Shown piece by piece: positions 44,751 to 55,000 of a stretch of DNA of 64,000 bases. The stretch comes from Muribaculaceae bacterium Isolate-110 (HZI). Lineage in GTDB: Bacteria > Bacteroidota > Bacteroidia > Bacteroidales > Muribaculaceae. The stretch lies in assembly GCA_003762875.1 (NCBI GenBank), contig RIBL01000001.1, positions 1 through 64,000 on the forward strand, given 5' to 3'. Position numbers and translations under genes: made by a program. The first letter of the stretch is position 1. Every line of letters starts with the position of its first letter. The notes under the pieces were generated by a model. It was not told the origin of the DNA, made no database searches, and saw only the letters and a program-made list of their open reading frames with translations.

Positions 44751-47168
44751 TTAGTGCCCTGTTTTTTTATTTCCATAGTTAAAGCCGTAGCCATATCCGT
44801 AGCCGTATCCGTAGCGGTAGCCGTGGGAATAGCCGTAGCGTGAGCGGGAGAGTGGGGTGCCGTTGAGGATGAGGGCCATGGAGCGATATTTCTTTTCCTC
44901 GTAGATACGTTCGAGCTCGGGGAGCATAGAGCGTTCGAGCAGACCAGCACGTATGATAAAGATAGTCCTGTCTACGTGGGCGTCAATGATTTGTGCGTCG
45001 GCTACTACCTCGATGGGCGGGCAGTCGATAAATATATAATCGTAAGCCGGGCGCAGAGCTGTGATGAGTTCCCCGAAGCGCGGCGACTCAAGCAGCTCGG
45101 TCGGATTGGGGGGGACTACACCCACCGGGAGTATGTCAAGCAGAGGATTTTCCGCATCCTGCACGATGATGTCGTGGAGTTGTGTCCCGGGATTGGCGAG
45201 ATAGTTGGCTATGCCCTCTTGGGGCGAACCTATGTAGGCCGATGTGGAGCCGTGACGCATATCGCCGTCGATTACAAGCACACGTTTACCCTTTAGAGCC
45301 ATTGTCATAGCCAGATTGACCGAGACAAACGATTTGCCCGAACCGGGGTTGAACGATGTCACGGCTATGACGTTGCCTGTGCCGCTGTTGTTACGCATAA
45401 ACTCCACGTTAGTGCGCAGCACGCGGAATGCCTCGTTGATGATGTCGCGTTTGCCCTCCTTGACGATGAGAGTGTTGATGCTGCGGTCATTTTTCTTATT
45501 CTTGCGGCCTGAGGCAGTACCGGCCTCGGGTATTTCGCCAAGGAACGGGAGGGTGAGATGTTCGATGTCCTTACGGCCGCGTATGCGGGTGTTGCTCGTC
45601 TCAATTACAAATGTCACGCCAAACGGCAGAGCGAGGCCGACAAGCACCGAAATCATGAGTATCGATGTCTTGGCTGGGGTAGTGGGCACGCCGGCCGGTC
45701 CCGGTTTGTTGATTACGCGGGTGTTGTAAGCCGTAAAAGCCTGTGACAATTCGTTTTCCTCTCTTTTCTGAAGCAGGAAGAGATAGAGCGATTCTTTCAC
45801 TTTCTGCTGACGTTCCACCGACAAGAGATATTTCGCCTGGGCCGGAGATGTGGCAATCTTGGATGTCGTGGATGCCTGTGAGTGTTGTAGCGAGCGCAGT
45901 TGGGTGTTGAGGGCTGCTATCTGGGTGTCCACGGTTGCTACTATGGCGTTGCGCAGGGCCGCGAGCTGCTGGTCGATGGTCACGACAAGCGGGTTGGTGT
46001 CTGACGATTTTTCGACGAGAGCGTTGCGCTGCAGGAGCATCTCGTTATATTCGCTCACCTGTTTGGCTATGTCGCCCACAAGACCCGAGTTGGCCGGCAG
46101 GAGCTGATTGCGCGAATCCTCGGCAGTCAGATAGGTCCTCACAAACCGCGCCATCTGTATCTGGTTGTTTATGGCGAGAATTTCCGAGGCTATCTGCTGG
46201 TTTTGCGACATATACATGGATGACGCCGCGGCGATATCGGGTATGAGGTGCTCCGACTTGAACGACGATATGTCATTGTCGACATTGCCGAGCTCGCCCT
46301 CTATGACATTGAGACGTTCATTGATAAACTGTGAGGTCGAAACGGCGATTTCGTTTCGGTCTCTGATCCATGAGTCTTTGTACACATCGATGAGGGTGGC
46401 GAGCACATCGTCGGCACGCTGTATGGAGCGGTCTGATAGAGTGAGACGTATCACGCTGCTGTTCTCACCGCTCTGCGACACACCGAGATGGCTTGAATAT
46501 ATAGCCTGGGCTGTCTTGACGGGTATTTTGTTGACTTCGAGCTCGATTGCAGTGCCGGGAGTATAGGCCGGCGAGGGATTGACTATCACGATGCCGACGG
46601 GAGTGGCGATTGAGTCACCGAGCGAACCGGTGAAACTTTCTTCCCATTTGAGTTCGCCTTGTTTCAACTCTCTTATTGTGACCTTTTTGTCGGCGGAGAT
46701 GTTTAATTCGAGGGTGGCCGAGGCGTCAGTCGGAAAGTTGACTATCTCAAGCTGTATCGGCAGACCGGTACCATAGGCCACGATATTGTGGAAGCGACCC
46801 TTGCGGAAGTAGTTGACATCGAGATTAAGGCGTCTCACCACCTCCTCCATCAGATCGCCCGAGCGCAGGTTGGTTATTTCATTTGCCACGCTTGTGCTTG
46901 ACGATATGAGGCCGAGGTCGGCAAACTCCTCCATGCCGGCCGATTTGCCTTTTGAGGGCTCTTTGATCATTATCTCCGTCGCGCGTGTATACACGTCGGG
47001 TGTACGGAGTATATATATCATGGCCGCGCCCACACACACGATGAGTGACAATAATATCCAAGGCCACTTTCTGAGTGTCAGAAAGATAATGTCGACAATG
47101 GGTACCGGGGTGCTTTCGGGCGTTTTTTTTCTTCTCTGAGCTGGTGCTGTTGCGTTGTTTTCTGCCAT
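44751..47168 (-). CDS. wzc: Wzc-type chain-length determinant and tyrosine autokinase
   Basis: 805 residues. A first membrane segment WPWILLSLIVCVGAAMIYIL (about 35-55), a long periplasmic coiled-coil region, a second segment ILMISVLVGLALPFGVTFVIE, then a cytoplasmic BY-kinase: Walker A FNPGSGKSFVSVNLAM, Walker A' VLVIDGDMRHGS and Walker B YIFIDCPP. The tail is a tyrosine cluster of Gly-Tyr repeats (SRYGYSHGYRYGYGYGYGYGFNYG) for autophosphorylation. It controls polymer length and export with Wza. A 7-base G run is at 45108-45114. Four bases after wza. Confidence 0.94.
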   Translation of the reverse strand: MAENNATAPAQRRKKTPESTPVPIVDIIFLTLRKWPWILLSLIVCVGAAMIYILRTPDVYTRATEIMIKEPSKGKSAGMEEFADLGLISSSTSVANEITNLRSGDLMEEVVRRLNLDVNYFRKGRFHNIVAYGTGLPIQLEIVNFPTDASATLELNISADKKVTIRELKQGELKWEESFTGSLGDSIATPVGIVIVNPSPAYTPGTAIELEVNKIPVKTAQAIYSSHLGVSQSGENSSVIRLTLSDRSIQRADDVLATLIDVYKDSWIRDRNEIAVSTSQFINERLNVIEGELGNVDNDISSFKSEHLIPDIAAASSMYMSQNQQIASEILAINNQIQMARFVRTYLTAEDSRNQLLPANSGLVGDIAKQVSEYNEMLLQRNALVEKSSDTNPLVVTIDQQLAALRNAIVATVDTQIAALNTQLRSLQHSQASTTSKIATSPAQAKYLLSVERQQKVKESLYLFLLQKREENELSQAFTAYNTRVINKPGPAGVPTTPAKTSILMISVLVGLALPFGVTFVIETSNTRIRGRKDIEHLTLPFLGEIPEAGTASGRKNKKNDRSINTLIVKEGKRDIINEAFRVLRTNVEFMRNNSGTGNVIAVTSFNPGSGKSFVSVNLAMTMALKGKRVLVIDGDMRHGSTSAYIGSPQEGIANYLANPGTQLHDIIVQDAENPLLDILPVGVVPPNPTELLESPRFGELITALRPAYDYIFIDCPPIEVVADAQIIDAHVDRTIFIIRAGLLERSMLPELERIYEEKKYRSMALILNGTPLSRSRYGYSHGYRYGYGYGYGYGFNYGNKKTGH

Positions 47169-47172
47169 GATA

Positions 47173-48006
47173 TTATTTTGTCAGACTTATTACGAGTGTT
47201 GCGATGGTCACACCGAAAGATCCTACCGACATCCAGAAGGCAGGAGTGAATGGAGTCTCGCCGTTGGGCGTGGTCTGTCGTTTGAGCTTATCGTTGGGTT
47301 CGACGTATATCACATCGTTCTGTTGCAGATAGTAGACAGGCGATGCCGCAAGGGCGTCAAGGTCAATAAGATTGACACGATGCACCTTTTGCGAGCCGTC
47401 GGCCTCTTCGCGCAATACGAGTATGTCCTCACGTCGGCCATTGACTTTCAGATCGCCGGCCATAGCGATGGCATCGACGATGGTCATGTGGTCCATGTTA
47501 AACTCGATGCGTCCCGGGTTTACCACCTCTCCGAGTACTGTAATGCCGGTGTTGGCAAACTCTACCGTGACTATCGGATCTTTGACGAGGTCGCGTGTGA
47601 TGAGTTCGTTTTCGATATATTCACCTACCTCATATCGTGTCATGCCGGCTATATGCAGCTTTCCGAGCACGGGAAAGTTGATGTCGCCTTCGGGGTTGAC
47701 AGTATAGAGCGACACGCTGCCCGACGATGAGTTGGTTGAACCTATGGTCTTGGTGCCGGCTGTGGACGCCTGGAGCCGATTTTGGGCTTGCACGAGGTTA
47801 AAAAGTGTCGAGAGTGAAGGGTCGGGTGTATTGACCATTATCGACAGCTTGTCCTCGGGTTTGACTCTGATTTCGAGCGGGGTGAGAGGATTGACCGTCT
47901 CGCCGACTTTGGCGTCCTGAAAGTAAGTGATGTTCTTGGGTGTCGAACACGAGCATGCCAGGAGTGTTATTGTTGCGATAGGGATGAGGCGCGTTGTGAT
48001 TTTCAT
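47173..48006 (-). CDS. wza: Wza-type polysaccharide export lipoprotein
   Basis: 277 residues. Lipoprotein signal MKITTRLIPIATITLLACSC (Cys18 or Cys20). Poly_export domain LEIRVKPEDKLSIMVNTPDPSL and YTVNPEGDINFPVLGKLHIAGMTRYEVGEYIENEL, an SLBB-type repeat ITVLGEVVNPGRIEFNMDHMTIVDAIAMAGD, and a C-terminal hydrophobic helix (FWMSVGSFGVTIATLVISL) for the outer-membrane pore. Sixty bases after the antiterminator gene. Confidence 0.94.
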   Translation of the reverse strand: MKITTRLIPIATITLLACSCSTPKNITYFQDAKVGETVNPLTPLEIRVKPEDKLSIMVNTPDPSLSTLFNLVQAQNRLQASTAGTKTIGSTNSSSGSVSLYTVNPEGDINFPVLGKLHIAGMTRYEVGEYIENELITRDLVKDPIVTVEFANTGITVLGEVVNPGRIEFNMDHMTIVDAIAMAGDLKVNGRREDILVLREEADGSQKVHRVNLIDLDALAASPVYYLQQNDVIYVEPNDKLKRQTTPNGETPFTPAFWMSVGSFGVTIATLVISLTK

Positions 48007-48066
48007 TGGTCTATTATAGAGTGGGGGAGTTGGGGCTGCAGGCTGTCCTGGTGGAGGATATGTCTT

Positions 48067-49425
48067 TCAGCACGGTTTTAGGAATGATTTATGTATCTCG
48101 GCTGTGATAATGGCTCCGTTGAAGGCTTCGATTTTGATGAATACTTTCAGCTTGTCGTCCGACAGTTTTCTGACCACACCCACTTGTCCGCAAAAGTTGC
48201 CGTCGATGACGGTGACGCGGTCGTCGGTGTCAAATTCCGGAGTGTTTACGTCGGGGAAGAAGTATTCTATTGTATCGCTTGCGATATTTGAAAGCAGCAT
48301 AAACATTCTCATTTCCTCGTCGGGGATGAATGACGGCCGACCTGTCGAGCGGTTGGCATAGACATAGGCTTTGGGCCACATGGCTTTCTTCACACGGCTC
48401 GCGGTGTCGGCCTGGCTGCGGAAAAACAGTATGTCGCCTAATATCCTTAGCGATTTGTCATGACGCTCCGTGGGTATTACCGGCATGAATGTCTCGGAAC
48501 GTTCGATATATGTCTGTGCGGATGGTGTGTCGAGTAGTTTTGCCGCCTCATCCGGTGAGATGTCGTGACATCTCATCACATACCAGTGTAGTGTGGAGTT
48601 GTGTATACTGTCAGCCACAGTCTGATAGTGTTGCCGGTTGGCGGTGACATTTGTGTTTATTACGGATGCGTCTATATTAATGTAGGTTGTCGGAGTCTTC
48701 AGACAGGCTGAAATCGCCTCCGGCCCGAGACCGCATCTGCGGGCGGCTTTTACCCATGCGTCGGCCGACGATAGTGGCGTCAGCCCGGCTTTTAGATTAA
48801 GCATCCGGCCTATGGCATAAAGCCTTTGACTGTAGGCCTCTTCGGAGAGCGACTGTATGTAGTCGCAAAACGGTGTCCCGTGTTGCGTTTCGAATCGTTC
48901 GATTAAATCTTTCTGGTGGGGGATTAGTATGGCTGAGTGCCCTGTGTCACCGCGGGCTATATCTTTTAGGGCGTCGAGCGACAGGCCTCCGCCGTAGAAA
49001 CTCAGCATAAACACGTCGCGGGCTTTTTGCAGCAGTGGCGTGTTGTCGAGCGGGCTTGACGCGATTGTCGCCACGTCGGCCGGTTCTAAGATGTGTGTTG
49101 TCGGCTCATTAACCGAGCCAGTATCCTTAAAGGCTGTTTTTATAAGCTCCCGATAGCTCTTTCCGAGCTGTTTGTTGAGCATGGCCCGCAACATCTGCTT
49201 GTAAAGCCTTGCGGTTGACGGTGCTATCTCGCGCTGAAGCATGCTGTTACCGAAACTCTGCACGAATGCCGGGGTTATATCGTTGATTGGTAGTGAATTA
49301 TCCCCCCCTAAAAATATGCGTAGCGAGTTAAGCATCGAAAGATAGTTTCTTGCCGATGATTTTGATTTATCCGCCTTGACGAGTGTTTCAAGGTCTGAAA
49401 TCAGTATGAAATTTCCCACTGACAC
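48067..49425 (-). CDS. UpxY/NusG-type antiterminator fused to a degenerate tyrosine-recombinase domain
   Basis: 452 residues. Residues 15-105 are a SAM-like core-binding domain (SARNYLSMLNSLRIFLG, STARLYKQMLRAML), as in tyrosine recombinases. Residues 112-262 resemble the catalytic core (ARDVFMLSFYGGGLSLDALKDI, then AWVKAARRCGLGPEAISACLKTPTTYINIDAS), but the first catalytic Arg (normally in an xRGM-S motif) is Gly, and the HxxR and later His positions are lost. Residues 277-390 are an NGN domain starting LHWYVMRCHD; 398-450 a KOW motif (DDRVTVIDGNFCGQVGVV). It is the first capsule gene, where Bacteroides place upxY. Likely role: antitermination of its own operon, with the dead recombinase as a nucleic-acid or protein-binding part. 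A 7-base G run lies at 49308-49302. Confidence 0.8.
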   Translation of the reverse strand: MSVGNFILISDLETLVKADKSKSSARNYLSMLNSLRIFLGGDNSLPINDITPAFVQSFGNSMLQREIAPSTARLYKQMLRAMLNKQLGKSYRELIKTAFKDTGSVNEPTTHILEPADVATIASSPLDNTPLLQKARDVFMLSFYGGGLSLDALKDIARGDTGHSAILIPHQKDLIERFETQHGTPFCDYIQSLSEEAYSQRLYAIGRMLNLKAGLTPLSSADAWVKAARRCGLGPEAISACLKTPTTYINIDASVINTNVTANRQHYQTVADSIHNSTLHWYVMRCHDISPDEAAKLLDTPSAQTYIERSETFMPVIPTERHDKSLRILGDILFFRSQADTASRVKKAMWPKAYVYANRSTGRPSFIPDEEMRMFMLLSNIASDTIEYFFPDVNTPEFDTDDRVTVIDGNFCGQVGVVRKLSDDKLKVFIKIEAFNGAIITAEIHKSFLKPC

Positions 49426-49467
49426 AAAAATTTAAACATCTGAGTTTCCAGACAATTCTTCTTTTCC

Positions 49468-49507
49468 TCTTGTCTTGGAGCGATACCAAAACAAAAGTCA
49501 GACAAGA
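49468..49507 (-). promoter_or_regulatory. Second inverted repeat in the capsule leader
   Basis: Arms TCTTGTCT (49468-49475) and AGACAAGA (49500-49507), exact, with a 24-base loop. It lies in the predicted untranslated leader, 43 bp before the first start codon. It is too short for an invertible-promoter repeat and could be an RNA hairpin in the antitermination signal. Confidence 0.3.
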
Positions 49508-49582
49508 ACAGGTGTTTAAAGTCCAACATTATGAATAATGATTGGAATAGGGGAGATAAAAATCCTGTGATATGACGTTCGT

Positions 49583-49613
49583 AAAAAGTATCTCTTTCGA
49601 AGAGATGCTTTTT
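49583..49613 (-). promoter_or_regulatory. Leader hairpin with U-tract at the 5' end of the capsule transcript
   Basis: Minus strand: AAAAAGCATCTCTT pairs with AAGAGATACTTTTT around a 3-base loop (14-bp arms, one G-U). The stem ends in a T run, so it has the form of an intrinsic terminator. It begins at the predicted transcription start (near 49613), about 160-190 nt before the antiterminator gene. Confidence 0.55.
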
Positions 49614-49619
49614 CGGGCG

Positions 49620-49651
49620 CAAAGTTAGGCAATTTTGAATAAATATACAAA
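49620..49651 (-). promoter_or_regulatory. Predicted promoter of the capsule operon
   Basis: Minus strand: TTTG (49651-49648), 20-bp spacer, TAACTTTG (49627-49620), exact matches to the Bacteroidetes consensus. Start of transcription would be near 49613, leaving a leader of about 188 nt. No long inverted repeats flank it, so it does not look like an invertible promoter. The whole gap 49426-49854 holds this promoter, the leader, a tandem repeat and the groEL terminator. Confidence 0.7.
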
Positions 49652-49662
49652 TACTCGATAAA

Positions 49663-49686
49663 TAAAAAATCAGGTAAAAAATCAGG
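49663..49686. repeat. Two tandem copies of a 12-bp unit upstream of the capsule promoter
   Basis: TAAAAAATCAGG occurs twice in direct succession (49663-49674, 49675-49686), 12-35 bp upstream of the -33 box. Possible activator site or A-tract upstream element. Confidence 0.5.
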
Positions 49687-49777
49687 TTATCTGTGCGGAA
49701 AAATGATTAAAACCGAGATTGTGAGGATATATGGAGTTGAAATATCGAGTGACGCTTCGCATTGTTTTATAGCAAAG

Positions 49778-49824
49778 CAATCCCGCATAAAGGAGCCTTG
49801 TCGGGCATCCTTTATGCGGGATTG
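49778..49824 (-). terminator. Terminator after groEL
   Basis: Perfect 17-bp arms beginning CAATCCCGCATAAAGGA, loop of 13 bases. It begins about 30 bp past the groEL stop. On the minus strand it is followed by a mixed T-rich stretch (CTTTGCTATAAAAC) rather than a clean U run. Confidence 0.75.
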
Positions 49825-49854
49825 ATATGTGTCAGTTGTTGTAGACTGCTTGGC

Positions 49855-51504
<1,650 letters not shown>

Positions 51505-51527
51505 TTATAATTATAATATGTAAGATA

Positions 51528-51803
51528 TTATTTCTCGATCACTGCGAGCACATCGCTCTGACGCATGATGAGATATTTGGTGCCTTCCACCTCTACTTCG
51601 GTGCCGGCATATTTGCCGAAAAGCACTTCGTCGTCTTTCTTTACTACCATTTCCTCGTCTTTGGTGCCGTTGCCTGTAGCGATTACGGTGCCGCGCAGAG
51701 GTTTCTCCTTTGCCGAGTCGGGAATGATGATGCCGGCGGCGGTAACTTCCTCAGCGGGGGTGGGGAGGATAAGCACGCGGTCAGCTAATGGTTTGATGTT
51801 CAT
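51528..51803 (-). CDS. groES: 10-kDa co-chaperonin GroES
   Basis: 91 residues, standard length. [42 protein letters not shown] with the mobile-loop region, then [33 protein letters not shown]. Caps the GroEL cavity. First gene of groES-groEL, behind a predicted sigma-54-type promoter. No CIRCE element (TTAGCACTC-N9-GAGTGCTAA) is present. Confidence 0.97.
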   Translation of the reverse strand: MNIKPLADRVLILPTPAEEVTAAGIIIPDSAKEKPLRGTVIATGNGTKDEEMVVKKDDEVLFGKYAGTEVEVEGTKYLIMRQSDVLAVIEK

Positions 51804-51864
51804 AACTGGTATATGATTTTAATGTTTTAATTTATGTTTTTATATGTTTTCATATGGTTGATTT

Positions 51865-51880
51865 AGCAAAATCCGTGCCA
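51865..51880 (-). promoter_or_regulatory. Sigma-54-type (-24/-12) promoter candidate for groES-groEL
   Basis: Minus strand: TGGCACG, GATT, TTGCT, an exact match to TGGCACG-N4-TTGCW with the required 10 bp between GG and GC. Transcription would begin near 51854, about 51 nt before groES. No TAnnTTTG promoter is seen in 51804-51981. Confidence 0.55.
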
Positions 51881-51890
51881 AACGGCGGCA

Positions 51891-51910
51891 TTGTCAGTCG
51901 TGACTGACAA
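51891..51910. promoter_or_regulatory. Perfect palindrome upstream of groES
   Basis: TTGTCAGTC and GACTGACAA are exact reverse complements around GT. It lies about 11 bp upstream of the -24 element, and a further TTGTCA half-site follows at 51912-51917. Likely bound by a heat-shock or activator protein, identity unknown. Confidence 0.5.
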
Positions 51911-51981
51911 CTTGTCATAACAACAATTTTGCCGGTCTTTTGGTTCTACGATACAAAATGCCAAAGGTCTCTCTGATATAT

Positions 51982-52031
51982 AAAGACAGGAGTACGGAAA
52001 ATAGATCTCAATCTTCCGTACTCCTGTCTTT
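51982..52031 (-). terminator. Terminator after the pectate-lyase-type gene
   Basis: Perfect 18-bp arms (left arm begins AAAGACAGGAGTACGG), 14-base loop. A T run follows on the plus strand (52029-52035) and TTTATATA on the minus strand, so it could work both ways. It begins 18 bp beyond the stop of the 52049-55657 gene. Confidence 0.85.
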
Positions 52032-52048
52032 TTTTATGTTTTATATGT

Positions 52049-55000
52049 TCAGAGTATCACTTTGACGGTCGGGCCGTTCTGGATTGATACAATATACATG
52101 CCGGGGGCGAGGCTGTAAGCCGACTCGCCGCGTCCGGCTGCAACGATGCGTCCGGCTACGTCATAGACCGATATGGCTGTCTCGGCCGTGACACCTGTCA
52201 CTCTGATTGAGCCTGATGTGGCTATCACCATGGCTTGGAGAGCGTTGATGTCAGTTATGCCCGACTGGTAGTCGTCGCCGAAATATCCGTTGGCGTCAGA
52301 GAGACGCATGGCGTTGACTTTGAGTTCGCCGCCGATGGTGACGGGTGCGAGTTTCACCATACGGGTCTCGGGGTTGATGGCAATCTCACTCTTGAAAGGG
52401 AAGTCGCCTTTCTCAAGCACGCGCATGGTGCGCCATCCGGGGGTGACGTCACAATTGCGTGACTCCTGGAGCTTGAGGCGAGGGTTGCCGGTGCCGATAT
52501 ACTCAATGTCGAGCGCGAGGAGTTTTGACTCGCCGTCAAAGAGGGCCATGATTTTATCGCTTGTGCTGGTCATCGACGCATGGTCGGCAGATTTTCCGCC
52601 CGACACCTGTACCCAGTGGGGGTAATCGTTCTGAGAGGTCTGCACGATACCGCCGGTGGTCTCGAAAGGTGCCACTGCGTTGAATGGTGCGAATGTCAGA
52701 GGCAGAGTCTTGGCCTGCTTGCCATAGTGGGTTTCACCGCTCTGCTTGGCGGGACCGAAATCGGCGGTGCTCATCTTGATTGTGCCGGTATAGCTTTTCT
52801 CACCTGTGAGGTCGGTGAGGGTGCCTTCGGGAAATGTTATGGAATAGTCGGTGTTGACGTTAAGAGCCTCATACGAGATGGTCAGTTTCTTGCCTGTGGC
52901 AACAGGGCTGATGGTTTCCCACTGAGTGATGCCTTTGATTTCAGCCCCGCCGTTGTAGGTTACTTCTTGATTGAATGTGAGTGAGAGTGAGCCGTCGGCA
53001 TAGCTTAGATTGGTATTGTCGAGTGAGCCTGCGGTCACTTCTATGGGTTTGTTGGGATCTTCCGGCACCCAGCGTTCTACGAGTATGTCGTTGACATCAA
53101 GGTATTTGCCGTTGGCGTCAAACTTGAATTTAACCGGCCCTGCCGACGTGTGGTTGTATGTGAATTTATATATACGTTTCTTATTGCCGACTGCGAATGA
53201 TTCTACCTCGGCTTCATTGTCGTTGATGATTGTGTGGAGTTTGGCTGTCTTGGATGATTTTCCGTCGGGATTGCCGACCCAGATTGTGACTACGCAGGGG
53301 CCGGTCACTTCAGGTGTGGTAATGTATCCGCCGGCCGAGGTCGTTTTAAACTGTATGCAGTTGGAGGTCGCGCCGGCATCCTCTTCAGTAGCAGGGCCGT
53401 AGTCCTTGGATGAGTCAGACGAATAACAACCCGGCATGGCGATGATGCGGAGCGAGGTAGCACCTGAGCCGATAATCATGCCGTCAAAATCCTTGCTGGT
53501 GTTGGCTGCATTGATGATGTTTGTATTGGCTGCCAGATTGCCGTATTCTTTGGCATATTTTGTGGGCGTGGTTGTAAAGTCGGTGTAGAAAAGAACACCT
53601 CCGGCTGTGGTGGTGAAGTTCCATACATCGCTTGATGTGGTGCCGATGGTGTTGGTGGCATCTACGCGCCAGTAATATGTCTTGCCGACTTCTACTGTCG
53701 ACGAGGCGTCCCATTCGGTTTTACTTATGCCGGTAGCTACCTGTGAGAGACTTTCAGCCGATTCGCCAAACATCACCGTATAGGTTACGTCGCCTCCATA
53801 AGTCTTGATATTATTTTCCCATGTCAGAGTCAGACCCGCGGCTACACCTGCTCGTGAGCCGCTGGCCGGAAAAGGGTTGGTCGACGGAGCCGGAGCTGCC
53901 GGGTCGCCGATGGTCTCAAATTTGACAGTGTCGGAATAGTCGGAAAACAATCCGTTGCCGTCGGTCGAGCGCATGCGCACCCAGTAAGGAGTCTTTTCGG
54001 TAAGTCCCTTGATTTCATATGAGCTGTTGCCTGCGGGCACGTTGGCTACTTCTGTGAAAGTGGTGCCGTCGTTAGAGAGCTCGATGATAAATCCGTGCTT
54101 GGAGTTGTCGTTGATATCCCAGGTGAAGGTTCCTGAAGTCTTGGTCGGGTCACCTGTGAGAGCAAACTTTACAGGTTTCTTTATATAGGGAAAAGCCTCG
54201 GTGATGCCGTTGGCGAAGTTCTCGATATTGGTGTAGCCGTTTGCAGCGATGGCCACGGCGTCGGATGCATCGTTGGGGTTGAGACCGTTCTTGATTTCCC
54301 ATTCGTCGGGTATGCCGTCACCGTCGGTATCAAGAGGCTTCACACCACCCGAGAGTACTCCGGTACCCTTGTGGGGGAGCTGGGCTTCTGCTGAGATACC
54401 GTTCTCGGTGCCTATTATGCCATAGCTTGTCAGCTCGTCAATGATGTATTTGTCCACCTCGTCGCGGGCGGGAAGCACCGGGCCGACATTGTCGATTATC
54501 CACTTGTAAGCCTCCTCGGCTGTCATCATATTGTCAATGACCGGGATGGGGCGGGTGATTGAGCGGTAATTTTCCGATTTGATAATGTCATAGTCCATTT
54601 TACCGTCGGTCGTACCGTGGATGACCTCATGGATGACCGTCTTGTTGAGCGCGTCGAGTGACTCTACAGGTGTGCTACCCCAGTCGACTGTAGTCTCTTG
54701 TCCGTTTATTATCACGGGCCTGTTTCTCATCCAACCTCGGCAATCGTCAATAGGCATGAGCTTGCCGTTGAGCACACCGTCAAGGTTGTCGTCATAATAG
54801 TTGCCGGCTGCATAGATGTGGAAAGCCTCTGTGCCGCGGATAAATGGAGCGGCCGCGCTCTTCCAGGGGCCTCTCATGAAGTAATTGTTCTCGATATGGG
54901 CCCAGGATGCACTCTCGGTTTCACCCATGATGTAGCAGCCGCCGTTGCCCCAGTTGTACACCACGTTGTTGACATACTGGTTGAGGCCCTTCACCTTCGG

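Noticed and set aside
44747-44950. N-terminal extension of the acyltransferase rich in Ala, Thr and Asp
   Set aside because: It is the Gly-Tyr repeat of wzc read in another frame. The ATG at 44746 lies 4 bp after the wzc stop and starts a normal family N-terminus.
49401-49622. 73-residue minus-strand frame before the antiterminator gene, possible leader peptide
   Set aside because: Its start codon lies upstream of the predicted transcription start and inside the promoter, and its end overlaps the antiterminator start.
49426-49854. Invertible capsule promoter flanked by long inverted repeats
   Set aside because: I looked for long matching repeats on both sides of the promoter and found only short hairpins, so no inversion is claimed.
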